A DNA stretch of 64,000 bases from JALRAP01 sp046302815 (GTDB taxonomy: Bacteria; Bacteroidota; Bacteroidia; AKYH767-A; OLB10): the NCBI GenBank assembly GCA_046302815.1, contig JBKCHO010000056.1:1-64000 (forward strand). Direction: 5' to 3'. Numbering within the stretch: position 1 is the first letter of the stretch; each line of letters starts with the position of its first letter. Made by a program: the position numbers and the translations under genes. A model generated the notes under the pieces. The model saw only the letters and a program-made list of their open reading frames with translations, made no database searches and was not told the origin of the DNA. Below, in pieces: positions 42,513-52,240 of the stretch.

Positions 42513-43966
42513 TAGGGTTTGTCTACTCGAATCCTTTCGGTTCTGTTAGCCAATTCCCATGCTGTAGAAAAAATGAGTTGGGATATTGCGACTGTTTTTT
42601 CAAAATCGATCTTATCTACCGTATCGGTGGGCTTGTGATAATCTGAATGTAATCCGGTAAAATAAAATATGGCAGGAACGCCTTTTTTTACAAAACTATA
42701 ATGGTCCGATCGGTAATACAGGCGCATAGGGTGATTAGCGTCGTTGTATGTATAATCCATATTAATACTGCAGCATTCTTTATTGGTATTTTCGCTTATC
42801 TGATGCAAGTCGGTGCTCATCTTATCGGAGCCTATGAGATAAACATATTTGGTTGAGGGGCGCGGAACGGTATCGGATCTTCCAATCATGTCGATGTTAA
42901 GGTTGGCTATTGTTTTCCCCATAGGGAATGCAGGGTTTTCGGTATAATAACTGGATCCGAGTAGTCCCTTTTCCTCTCCCGTAAAAAGTAAAAACAGAAT
43001 GCTTCTTTTCGGATTTCTTCCTTGTCGTTTGGCCTCTGAGAATGCTGCTGCCATATTCAATATCGCAGCGCAACCCGATCCGTCATCGTCTGCTCCGTAA
43101 TATACAAGCGAGTCTCTTTTGCCTAGGTGGTCAAGGTGTGCGGTTATGACAACCACTTCATCTTTTTGAGTTGTGCCTTCTATGAGTGCTCCTACATTTC
43201 GACAAGTAACGCGCAACCCTTCTGTAGACACTTTGATTTCATTAGATAGCGTAATCGATTTACGACCTTTTGATTTTTTTGATTTCTTTTCGAATAGTCC
43301 AGGTTTTACAAATACTACAGGGGTGTATGCTTTTTGATTGGTATCGGGCAACGAAATCATACCGTTTTGCATTCGTCGCATTTGTCGCTTTTCGCGTTCC
43401 CCATCGAAAGGCCTTTCAATGATAATAACAGATGGTTTAAATGGGCCCAGCTCTTTTAATCGGGCATTAATAGCATCATTCAAAGAATCATTGGAAATAC
43501 CTTTGGTGTTGGTTGCGTCTATAAAAATTGCAGATGTCTCATTTATGGTTTGATTGATTGGGCCATACAAATCCAATATGGTAAAAACGCGAGCCGTACG
43601 AGATGTTTTCGATGCAACCGTTGGTGCGTTCATATAATAATGTATTCCGTATTCCAATTCCGCTTCACCCATATATACCCGAATTGCCTTATTAGTCCAT
43701 TTTATAAAAGGAACTTCTTGGGTAAATGATTTTGAAAACGCTGGGGTTAGTCCCATTTGCTGAAATCGTGAAGAAGTATACGCTATGGCTTTTGCCATTC
43801 CTGGTTCGGCTGTTTCCCTGCCTTCCAAGCTGTCTGAGGCTAAAACGGATAGATCAGCTTTAATGGTACTGCTTTGAATAAGGCCGGCAAATGGTACATA
43901 ATCCTGCCCAAAGCAAAAAAAGATACTCTGTATAAATAGTAATAAGAGGAATATGATCTTTTTCAT
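42512..43966 (-). CDS. Exported M28-family zinc peptidase
   Basis: The 484-residue product has a signal peptide (IIFLLLLFIQSIFFCFGQ), an N-terminal cap and insert (about 90-250), and the M28 core: VVITAHLDHLGKRD, YYGADDDGSGCAAILNMAAAF, FTGEEKGLLGSSYY with the catalytic Glu pair, LNIDMIGRSD, and YRSDHYSFVKKGVPAIFYFTG with the last metal His. It is an aminopeptidase-like enzyme of the periplasm or cell surface. It follows rpiB by one base and is coupled to the EamA transporter, so peptide cleavage followed by amino-acid handling is a possible theme; this is inference. Confidence 0.9.
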   Translation of the reverse strand: MKKIIFLLLLFIQSIFFCFGQDYVPFAGLIQSSTIKADLSVLASDSLEGRETAEPGMAKAIAYTSSRFQQMGLTPAFSKSFTQEVPFIKWTNKAIRVYMGEAELEYGIHYYMNAPTVASKTSRTARVFTILDLYGPINQTINETSAIFIDATNTKGISNDSLNDAINARLKELGPFKPSVIIIERPFDGEREKRQMRRMQNGMISLPDTNQKAYTPVVFVKPGLFEKKSKKSKGRKSITLSNEIKVSTEGLRVTCRNVGALIEGTTQKDEVVVITAHLDHLGKRDSLVYYGADDDGSGCAAILNMAAAFSEAKRQGRNPKRSILFLLFTGEEKGLLGSSYYTENPAFPMGKTIANLNIDMIGRSDTVPRPSTKYVYLIGSDKMSTDLHQISENTNKECCSINMDYTYNDANHPMRLYYRSDHYSFVKKGVPAIFYFTGLHSDYHKPTDTVDKIDFEKTVAISQLIFSTAWELANRTERIRVDKP

Positions 43967-43967
43967 A

Positions 43968-44411
43968 TCAACACTCTATTTTATTCCTTCTATTCTCATG
44001 TCTTCCACCTTCGAAAGCGGTTTTCAGAAAAGTTTCCACCATAGCAAAAGCTTCGTCGTTATTCACGAATCGCGCAGGGATACATATAATATTGGCATCA
44101 TTGTGTTGTCTTGCTAAGGAAGCTACCTCTTTATTCCAACAAAGGGCTGCACGAACACCATTATGTTTATTGGCGCAAATACACACCCCATTACCACTTC
44201 CACAGATTAGAATACCCATGGCAACATCTCCATTACTTACCAATTGTGCCAACTGATGAGCATAATCGGGATAGTCGACTGAGTCCGAAGAAGTGCAACC
44301 AACATCGTGTATCACAAATTCAGGGGATATTTGATGTAATTTGTCTTTGAGAAATTCCTTCAATTGAAATCCTGCATGGTCTGAACCTATGCAAACCTTG
44401 TTGGTAATCAT
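43968..44411 (-). CDS. rpiB: Ribose-5-phosphate isomerase B
   Basis: The 147-residue enzyme interconverts ribose-5-phosphate and ribulose-5-phosphate. It has the RpiB/LacAB signature: IGSDHAGFQLKEFLKD, HDVGCTSSDSVDYPDYAHQLA, ILICGSGNGVCICANKHNGVRAALCW with the catalytic Cys region, and ARQHNDANIICIPARF. It is the first gene of a leftward operon that runs to the response regulator at 38820. Confidence 0.94.
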   Translation of the reverse strand: MITNKVCIGSDHAGFQLKEFLKDKLHQISPEFVIHDVGCTSSDSVDYPDYAHQLAQLVSNGDVAMGILICGSGNGVCICANKHNGVRAALCWNKEVASLARQHNDANIICIPARFVNNDEAFAMVETFLKTAFEGGRHENRRNKIEC

Positions 44412-44986
44412 GTTATTCTGCTTTATATTATTGAAATGGTATTAAAAATAAGGTAAATTTATACAATTAACACCTGTATCGGATTTATCAACAATTAACT
44501 TTGTAGGGAGTGCTTGGTTACTGTAATACAATGTATTTAGAATTCACCTTTTGAACAGCATTTGTGTTGATAAATAAATTATATATGGATAAAAATTGAA
44601 ATCCAAACCTTGACAAAACAATATCTACTGGGGATATGATAATATCACATAACAACAAAAATCATTAGTTCGAATTTTTAGATAGATACACACATTTATA
44701 CCAACAAAATGAATCATCAATCATTCAACAAATGAAATAATTATACTATTGTTGGTAAATACCTAAAATACTAGTATCCAAAACTTATTCTTGTTAATAT
44801 ATCTCATTTAAATGTTAATATCTAATAATAAAGTATAAAATCAAGACATGTAAATGTATTTTATACACCATATCAACAGACTATTAACATTAACATTTAT
44901 ATTTTAAAAATATTTAAATAATATTATTGTTGGTTGTGTGATGGTGTAGTGATTTCAGCAGTAAGCGATATTTGCAGTCCCGAAAA
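44412..44986. other. Long AT-rich non-coding region between rpiB and the MORN-repeat gene
   Basis: About 575 bases, strikingly AT-rich (many TAAT and ATTT runs), with no gene-like frame. Two TTATCAACA sequences in opposite orientation (44485-44493 and 44565-44573) differ from a DnaA box by one base, and further TATCAACA-like words occur. It must contain the divergent promoters of rpiB and the MORN gene, but no full TAnnTTTG box was found next to either start. Confidence 0.45.
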
Positions 44987-46501
44987 ATGAAAAAACATCT
45001 ATTAACCATATTTTTAGTAGTCGTAACCGTGACTTGTGTATTCGGGCAAGATACCTCGCGTGTGAATCCGGATGGTTTTAACAGGTTTTATTTTCCAAGT
45101 GGTGGTATTCAAAGTGAAGGTTATCTTGTTGCTGGAAAACCAGAGGGCGTTTGGAAATCATATCATGAGAATGGAAATCTTCGTTCGGAAGGATTGAGAA
45201 GAAATGGAAAAGCAGATTCCACGTGGAAATTTTACTTCGATACAGGTACCATACAATCAATTATCACATACAAGGATCAAATTAAATTTTTTCAAGTGGA
45301 TTATCATCCAAATGGAAAAATTGCTTCGGAAGAATCTTATGTGAATGGAGTAAAATCTGGTAAAGCCATCTATTACTTTGAGTCGGGATCCAAATCGAAG
45401 GAAATACCTTTTGTAGAATCAAAAAAAGAAGGTAAAGCTGTTTTTTATGCTGAAGATGATGGTAGGATTACCTCTTTCATTTTATATAAAAACGATTTGA
45501 TTTATTCTGAAGAGAAACTCAACAGGAAAGATAAGTTTGGATCTAAGCAGGGTATTTGGAAGGAATTTTTTCCCTCAGGAAAAACAAAAACGGAATGGTT
45601 GTACAAGGATGATCAATTGGATGGACCTGTCCGTTATTTCTCAGAAGATGGCTCTGTTCGGAAAATGGAAGTATACAGAAATGGACAACCTGTAGTGGAT
45701 AATACACCTGATGTCAAGTTGGAGATAGATAGGGATTATCATAATAATGGTAGGGTTAAGTCATCTGTTAATTTAATAGACGGTAAAAAACAAGGAGTTT
45801 ACAGGGAGTATAGCCGAACTGGTGAGATTACTGCTTCTAAAATGTACTTCAATGATGAAGTTACAGGGGAAGGAATCGTAGATGAAAATATGCGAATGCA
45901 GGGTAAATGGAAATTGTATTTCAAGGGAGGAAAATTAAAGGCTGAAGGGGAATACAAGGATGGGAAACGAATAGGAAAATGGCAGTTCTATTATGCTTCA
46001 GGCGATTTGGAACAAACCGGATCTTATTCGGCTGGAAAGCCAGATGGTGAATGGATCTGGTATCATGTGAATGGTCAGAAGCTCAGGGAAGAGTTTTATA
46101 TAAATGGAAGGGAAGATGGTGAGATGAAAGAGTATGATTCAAGAGGGAATACCATTGCAACCGGTCAATATATGGATGGAATGAAAACGGGTAAATGGGA
46201 GTTTAAAAGCGATAGTTATAGATATGTTGGTAGTTATATTGATGATATGCAAACAGGTAAATGGAAAGGATTTTTTGATAACGGAAAAAAAGCATTCGAG
46301 GGAGATTTTTTGAATGGTTTGGAAAATGGAACCCAAACCTATTACTACGACAACGGAAAAATTAGAGAGATAAGAAGCTATAAACTTGGACTTCCAGATG
46401 GTGAGTGGAAATCATACGATGAATTGGGTGAGCCCGTACTTTTCACAACCTTCAGGGCTGGAGTTGAAGTAAAATTTGATGGCACCAGGATAGATAAATA
46501 A
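44987..46501 (+). CDS. Exported MORN-variant repeat protein (YwqK-like)
   Basis: The 504-residue product has a signal peptide (KKHLLTIFLVVVTVTCVFGQ) and is then built almost wholly of about 20 copies of a 20-25-residue repeat with the pattern NGKxxGxWKxYxxxGxLxxExxYxxG. These are MORN-variant repeats as in YwqK proteins, which form an elongated beta sheet. I use the ATG at 44987, since the TTG at 44972 adds nothing to the signal. It is probably periplasmic or surface-exposed and involved in binding or scaffolding. It lies just upstream of the PorE-like gene. Confidence 0.85.
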   Translation: MKKHLLTIFLVVVTVTCVFGQDTSRVNPDGFNRFYFPSGGIQSEGYLVAGKPEGVWKSYHENGNLRSEGLRRNGKADSTWKFYFDTGTIQSIITYKDQIKFFQVDYHPNGKIASEESYVNGVKSGKAIYYFESGSKSKEIPFVESKKEGKAVFYAEDDGRITSFILYKNDLIYSEEKLNRKDKFGSKQGIWKEFFPSGKTKTEWLYKDDQLDGPVRYFSEDGSVRKMEVYRNGQPVVDNTPDVKLEIDRDYHNNGRVKSSVNLIDGKKQGVYREYSRTGEITASKMYFNDEVTGEGIVDENMRMQGKWKLYFKGGKLKAEGEYKDGKRIGKWQFYYASGDLEQTGSYSAGKPDGEWIWYHVNGQKLREEFYINGREDGEMKEYDSRGNTIATGQYMDGMKTGKWEFKSDSYRYVGSYIDDMQTGKWKGFFDNGKKAFEGDFLNGLENGTQTYYYDNGKIREIRSYKLGLPDGEWKSYDELGEPVLFTTFRAGVEVKFDGTRIDK

Positions 46502-46641
46502 TCAAGATTTTTCTACAAGTAATTGATTTTTAGTATTATTAACCTTATATTGGGGTTGGTGTAAAGTAAAACACAACTCAATAATCACTAGGTTTTTTAA
46601 ATAATTGAAATTCAATAATATATAATATCATATACCGGTTT

Positions 46642-48522
46642 ATGGCAAGACACATTTTAACCACAATCTTGATTTTAAGTTGTTTCCTAGTTAATGCTCA
46701 GAATAACAGTCCAATTGTTAGAGCAGAAAAACTGAGGAAAGCTTTTGCATACAGCGATGCTATTCCATTATATCAAATAGTGCTCGATAAGACACCCAAT
46801 AATACCGATGCATTAAGAGGAATAGCTGAATGTTATCGGATGAACAACCAAACCGAACAAGCCGAAACCCATTACAGATCGTTGATGAATACGGGTTCCG
46901 CCAACACCAACGATAAGTTACACATGGCTCAAATGTGTATGGCGAATGCGAATTATAATGACGCCCAGAAATATTTCACCGAATATGTAGCTACTGCATC
47001 TAACGACGATCGTGCAAAAAACCAACTTAGTGCTATTGGTAAATTAAATGAACTATTGAAGGATAGTGTTAGATTCCAACTGACCCCATCCAATATGAAC
47101 ACCCCCAACTCTGACTTCTGTCCGGTTCGATTTGCAGATGGTTTTGTTATTGTGTCTTCGCGGCAAGAAGATGCTTCAAAAGGAAAAACGCACACATGGA
47201 CAGGCGACCCATTTTTATCGCTCTATTACGCAAAGGGTGATTTAGAAAGCAAACCCTCCGTATCCAAGTTTGCAAACGAATTGAGATCTGTTTACAATGA
47301 TGGCCCCGTATCCTTCAATCCTCAAGGTGACGAAGCTTTTTTCACCAGAAACAACTCGAAAACACCTTTTAGAAACGACAAAACAGTACGCCTCAAAATA
47401 GTAGTTTCCAAGTTAGCTGATGGAAAATGGGGAGAACCATTAGAATTGCCTTTCAATCGAGCGCAGTATAACACCGCACACGCCTGCTTATCTAAAGACG
47501 GCACGCGACTTTATTTCTCATCAGATATGCCAGGCGGATCGGGTGGCATGGACATTTACTATTCCGACAGAAATGCCAACACCTGGAGCGAACCCGTTAA
47601 CATGGGAAAAGCTATCAATACTTCCGGTAACGAAGTATTTCCATATGTGGGCCCCGATGGTCTTTTCTATTTTTCATCCGATGGTTGGCCGGGACTCGGC
47701 GGGTTGGATTTGTTTAAGACAGATTTGAATCAATCAAACAACGAACCACAAAACCCAGGCTATCCTCTCAATACCCATAAGGACGATTTTGGAATTTGGT
47801 TGTCATCTGATTTAAAAACGGGATTGATATCATCCAACCGAAAAGGTGGTATGGGAGACGATGATATTTGGAATATACGCTTTGTGAACAAAATGGTCAT
47901 ATTCGGAGTTGTTGCGGAGAAACAAACACGAATACCCATACCCAATGCAGTGGTATATCTCAAAGACGAATTTGGAAACACAGCAGGTGTTTCCACTTCC
48001 GACTCCGATGGAAACTATTCCGTCGTTGGAGAATTCAATACGAAATACACAGTTACCACCAACCCCGACGGCTATTTTGCGGGCTCTGAAACATTTTCAA
48101 CCGCGAACGCATCCAACGACTCTATGCGCGTAGATCTTCTATTGGAGAAAATCATTATAAATAAACCTATTGTTTTAGAGAACATCTATTATGACCTTGA
48201 TAAATGGAACATTCGCCCAGATGCGGCCTTAGAGCTTGATAAATTGGTGGCCATACTTAAAGACAATCCTAAAATCATCATAGAACTTGGCTCACACACA
48301 GATAGTCGTGCCCCAGACAATTACAACATGACCCTGTCTGATAAAAGAGCCAAATCGGCAGCCGACTATATCGTTAAAATAGGAGGCATTGATCCTACAA
48401 GGATCACCGGTAAGGGGTATGGCGAATCCATGCTAGTCAACGGTTGTAAGAATAATGTAAAATGTTCAGAAGCTGACCATCAGAAAAACAGAAGGACCGA
48501 ATTTAAGGTTATTAGTCAGTAG
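46642..48522 (+). CDS. PorE-like T9SS protein (TPR, PD40 propeller, carboxypeptidase-regulatory and OmpA domains)
   Basis: The 626-residue product has a signal peptide ending in VNAQ. TPR helices cover about 28-140, and a PD40/WD40-like propeller about 145-415 (repeats such as DGTRLYFSSDMPGGSGGMDIYYS and GPDGLFYFSSDG). A carboxypeptidase-regulatory domain covers about 417-485, and an OmpA peptidoglycan-binding domain about 510-624 (LGSHTDSRAPDNYNMTLSDKRAKSAADYI). This order is that of Porphyromonas gingivalis PorE, which anchors the T9SS to peptidoglycan. Several paralogues of this architecture occur per genome, so it may be PorE itself or a relative. It precedes a large T9SS cargo gene. Confidence 0.85.
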   Translation: MARHILTTILILSCFLVNAQNNSPIVRAEKLRKAFAYSDAIPLYQIVLDKTPNNTDALRGIAECYRMNNQTEQAETHYRSLMNTGSANTNDKLHMAQMCMANANYNDAQKYFTEYVATASNDDRAKNQLSAIGKLNELLKDSVRFQLTPSNMNTPNSDFCPVRFADGFVIVSSRQEDASKGKTHTWTGDPFLSLYYAKGDLESKPSVSKFANELRSVYNDGPVSFNPQGDEAFFTRNNSKTPFRNDKTVRLKIVVSKLADGKWGEPLELPFNRAQYNTAHACLSKDGTRLYFSSDMPGGSGGMDIYYSDRNANTWSEPVNMGKAINTSGNEVFPYVGPDGLFYFSSDGWPGLGGLDLFKTDLNQSNNEPQNPGYPLNTHKDDFGIWLSSDLKTGLISSNRKGGMGDDDIWNIRFVNKMVIFGVVAEKQTRIPIPNAVVYLKDEFGNTAGVSTSDSDGNYSVVGEFNTKYTVTTNPDGYFAGSETFSTANASNDSMRVDLLLEKIIINKPIVLENIYYDLDKWNIRPDAALELDKLVAILKDNPKIIIELGSHTDSRAPDNYNMTLSDKRAKSAADYIVKIGGIDPTRITGKGYGESMLVNGCKNNVKCSEADHQKNRRTEFKVISQ

Positions 48523-48553
48523 TCTGTTTTCCTAAAGGAAGACGACCCTTTGC

Positions 48554-51500
48554 ATGAAAAAACACGAATTCGTTTTTGTTAAATCCCTTATTGCCGCATT
48601 TATTTTTTGGCTCGGGTTTTTGTTTGCATCCTTACCTGAAACTGGTGAGTTTGCGCGCTTGGGGTATTTCAAACAAAACAAATTCAAGAAAATTCCCCTC
48701 AGGGATCGAATAGACAAGGCTATCGAACAAGAATTTGAGCTTACAAAGGATCCGTCTTCCAATACGGTTCCCAGAGAAAGGTTGTTGCAGGCATACGCTT
48801 ATGCCGAGCAGATGCGGCGCCAAATGTCATCGAACCGGATGACGGGAGCAATCTCAATGAATTGGACAGAACGCGGCCCAGACAATGTTGGCGGCCGTAC
48901 CCGCGCCATCTTGTTTGAGCCTACCGACCCTACCGGAAATACGGTATGGGCAGCTGGTGTTGGTGGAGGGTTGTGGAAAACCACTAACATTTCTGCAACA
49001 ACACCTATTTGGACTCCCATAAACGACCTTTTTGACAATATCGCCATAGTGTCTATGGCTTATAATCCTACCAACACCAACATTCGTTATTTTGGAACAG
49101 GCGAAGGTTTTTTCAATGCCGACGCCATTCGCGGAAGCGGTATATGGAAATCAATAGATGGAGGAAACACATGGTCGCCTCTTCCCTCTACCACTACAAG
49201 CGCCTCCTTTCGGTATGTCCAAAAAATAGTCGTACACCCTGTCAATGGTCATGTATTTGCTGCTACCAGAGCTGGGCTTTTCCGTAGTGTTGATGCGGGT
49301 GCCACATGGACCAAAGTGTTGGGGGCCGGAACCGGAGCGTCAAACGATGCTGTGAGCGATTTGGAAATTACATCCAACAATGTGCTTATAGCAGCAATTG
49401 GTATGTTCAGCACAGATGGAATTTATCGTTCTTCAACCGGTGCCGCAGGCTCGTGGACCAAATTGAATGTGGCGGGAAGTGGATTTCCAACGACTGGGAT
49501 TCAACGAATAGAAGTGGCTTGTGCGCCCTCAAACGCCAACATGATTTATGCCGTAACCCAGAACACCACCAATGGGGCAGGAGGTTTTTATCAATCAACA
49601 GATCAAGGAACCACATGGACCACACGAACATTGCCAACAGACGCCGATGGAGGCATAGGCGCTGACTTTACCAGAGGCCAAGCATGGTATGATTTGGCAT
49701 TGGCTGTTGATCCGAATAATGATAACACACTTATGGTTGGAGGCATAGACCTCTTCAAATCCATAAACGGGGCATCAACATGGCAACAGGTCTCACATTG
49801 GTATGGCGGTTTCGGCTATCAGTATGTGCATGCCGATCAACACACCATCGTATATCAACCGGGAAATTCAAGTCAAGTTCTTTTTGGCAACGATGGAGGC
49901 GTGTTTAGAACAACCAGCGGAACACAGGCCATACCAGCCATCGTATCCAAAAGCGACAACTACAATGTAACGCAATATTATGCCTGCGCCATGCACCCTA
50001 CGGCATACACTAATTATTTTTTAGCTGGTGCGCAAGATAACGGATCTCACCAGTTTGCTTCAGGAGGGATCAATTCGATTGTAGAGGTGACCGGCGGAGA
50101 TGGCTGCTTCACCCATATAGATCAAGACCAACCTCAATTCCAATTTACATCCTATGTTTATAATAATTACTACCGTTCTACAAACGGTGGCGCAACCTTT
50201 TCAGGCATCACCAATAACAACAATGGTTCTTTTGTAAACCCATCCGACTACGACAACATTAACAACAACCTATATGCCGCTAATGGAAACGGCAACTACT
50301 ATCGATTGCTCAATGCGCCAGCCGCAAACACACTAACATCTGTAGCTGTAACCGCATTCAATAATGGGAGGGTTACACATGTTTCTGTTTCACCAAACAC
50401 AGCGAACCGCGTTTTTTTCGGACTTAGCAACGGACAAATCGTAAGAGTGGATGATGCGCACGCAACCATCGTGGCAACCAACATCACCGGAGCGGGTATG
50501 CCAACAGGCTCTGTTTCGTGCATTGCAATTCAAAATGGAAACGACAATCATTTGTTGGCCACCTATTCCAACTATGGTGTTACAAGTGTTTGGGAAACCA
50601 CCAATGGCGGCACTTCATGGACAGCTGTAGAGGGTAATTTGCCTGATATGCCTGTCCGATGGGCACTTTTCAACCCACAGAATGCAACGCAAGCATTGCT
50701 GGCAACAGAGATAGGTGTTTGGTCTACCGATTTGCTCAACGGGGCCTCTACGGTTTGGGGTCCATCAAATAACGGCTTGGCCAACACCAGAGTCGACATG
50801 CTGCAAATAAGAAGCAGTGATAATCTGGTTGCAGCAGCCACACATGGACGAGGCTTGTATACATCCGATGTTTTTGCATCTCCCTATGCGGATTTCGTAT
50901 CTGATAAAACCGTCATTTATGGAGGAAAAACAATTCAATTCACCGATGTGAGCTACAGGTCAACTTCTTGGTTTTGGGATTTTGGCGATGGAACCACATC
51001 TACTCTGCGCAACCCAACGAAGACTTACAACGCCGCGGGCGTTTACAATGTTTCACTTACAATAAACAACAATGCCGCGCTGAGCAAGACCGTTAATAAC
51101 GCTGTGCATGTGCTTCCCAACAAGGGAATTCCATTCTTAACCGGTGACGGAGGAAACTTTGAAACCAACCCTTTGTTTTTCGCATCCGAAAGAATTGCAG
51201 GAACCCCTTTTGAAAGAGGAAACTCTGCAGTGGCATCTAAAAATGGCACCCAAAGCGGAACTTTCGCTTGGGTAACCGGCCTGACCGCCGCCAATTATGT
51301 GAACAATTCCGATGCAAGATTGTGGACGCCCAACTTCAACTTTGCGGTTCCCGGAACATATACCTTCTCGTTTTATAGAAAAAACGCTTTCGAGTTACAG
51401 TGGGACGGGTTCATCATAGAGTACACCACGGATCGAGGCGACACATGGCTTCCATTGGGAACCACCACACAAGTCAACTGGTATGACTTCGCAAACACAG

Positions 51501-52240
51501 CAGGTCAAACGGCTTTTCCAATTAATCAAGCCTATTTCAACGCCACCCGTTCCTCTTATACCCTTGCACAATATGATGTTTCATTTTTATCGGGCAATAC
51601 ATCGGTTGGGTTCCGCTTCAGATTCAAAAGTGATACAGAGGTAACCGCCGTCGGACTTGCCATCGATAACTTTTCCATTACTGGACCCACAACGGTTCCG
51701 TTACCCGTTGAGTTGCTTTCATTTGAAGGCGAGGCGCTCGAAAGAGAAAACAGACTTCGTTGGATTACGGCATCCGAAACAAACAATGAACGATTCGATA
51801 TAGAGCGATCATTGGATGGAAAAAGCTTCATACGAATTGGCAGTATTCCAGGACGAGGAAATGCAAACGGATTGTATCAATATGATTTTTCAGATTATGT
51901 GCAAAACGCCGTAAACTACTACTATCGTCTTCGGCAGGTGGATTATGACGGTGAAACAGAAACCACCAATCCCATTATTATCAGAAGGGCTGTGTCTTCA
52001 GCCATAACGGTTTATCAATCTACTTTGACAGACAACATCAACATTGAATTAGGCGACCCTGCCCCACTGGAGATGGAACTATATGACCTGTCTGGGAAAA
52101 GGGTTTTTAAGTATAATAGCAACGCTTCCAAAACGGCGCATTCAATTGCTTGTCCTGTTCCCGTGGGAGTCTATATAATTCGTATTCGAAGCGGATCAGA
52201 AACGCTTGTCCAAAAGATTTTCAAAGGCGGCAAAAGCTAG
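48554..52240 (+). CDS. Large secreted BNR/sortilin-like repeat protein with PKD domain and T9SS type A tail
   Basis: The 1228-residue product has an N-terminal hydrophobic segment (about 10-27) and a helical pro-region (about 30-95). A long BNR/sortilin-type propeller region covers about 100-745 (repeated SxDGGxTW-like units such as SIDGGNTWSPL, SVDAGATWTKV, STDQGTTWTTR). A PKD domain lies near 775-850 (SWFWDFGDGTTS). A jelly-roll-like region follows (about 880-1045), then LPVELLSFEGEAL and the T9SS type A tail (ends GVYIIRIRSGSETLVQKIFKGGKS). It is an outer surface or extracellular protein; binding or glycan hydrolysis is possible but no active site is evident. Its last 4 bases overlap the RNase R gene. 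Confidence 0.85.
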   Translation: MKKHEFVFVKSLIAAFIFWLGFLFASLPETGEFARLGYFKQNKFKKIPLRDRIDKAIEQEFELTKDPSSNTVPRERLLQAYAYAEQMRRQMSSNRMTGAISMNWTERGPDNVGGRTRAILFEPTDPTGNTVWAAGVGGGLWKTTNISATTPIWTPINDLFDNIAIVSMAYNPTNTNIRYFGTGEGFFNADAIRGSGIWKSIDGGNTWSPLPSTTTSASFRYVQKIVVHPVNGHVFAATRAGLFRSVDAGATWTKVLGAGTGASNDAVSDLEITSNNVLIAAIGMFSTDGIYRSSTGAAGSWTKLNVAGSGFPTTGIQRIEVACAPSNANMIYAVTQNTTNGAGGFYQSTDQGTTWTTRTLPTDADGGIGADFTRGQAWYDLALAVDPNNDNTLMVGGIDLFKSINGASTWQQVSHWYGGFGYQYVHADQHTIVYQPGNSSQVLFGNDGGVFRTTSGTQAIPAIVSKSDNYNVTQYYACAMHPTAYTNYFLAGAQDNGSHQFASGGINSIVEVTGGDGCFTHIDQDQPQFQFTSYVYNNYYRSTNGGATFSGITNNNNGSFVNPSDYDNINNNLYAANGNGNYYRLLNAPAANTLTSVAVTAFNNGRVTHVSVSPNTANRVFFGLSNGQIVRVDDAHATIVATNITGAGMPTGSVSCIAIQNGNDNHLLATYSNYGVTSVWETTNGGTSWTAVEGNLPDMPVRWALFNPQNATQALLATEIGVWSTDLLNGASTVWGPSNNGLANTRVDMLQIRSSDNLVAAATHGRGLYTSDVFASPYADFVSDKTVIYGGKTIQFTDVSYRSTSWFWDFGDGTTSTLRNPTKTYNAAGVYNVSLTINNNAALSKTVNNAVHVLPNKGIPFLTGDGGNFETNPLFFASERIAGTPFERGNSAVASKNGTQSGTFAWVTGLTAANYVNNSDARLWTPNFNFAVPGTYTFSFYRKNAFELQWDGFIIEYTTDRGDTWLPLGTTTQVNWYDFANTAGQTAFPINQAYFNATRSSYTLAQYDVSFLSGNTSVGFRFRFKSDTEVTAVGLAIDNFSITGPTTVPLPVELLSFEGEALERENRLRWITASETNNERFDIERSLDGKSFIRIGSIPGRGNANGLYQYDFSDYVQNAVNYYYRLRQVDYDGETETTNPIIIRRAVSSAITVYQSTLTDNINIELGDPAPLEMELYDLSGKRVFKYNSNASKTAHSIACPVPVGVYIIRIRSGSETLVQKIFKGGKS

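Noticed and set aside
45217..45228. TTCCACGTGGAA palindrome resembling parS
   Set aside because: It has symmetric mismatches to the parS consensus and lies inside a repeat unit of the MORN coding sequence, where the codons explain it.
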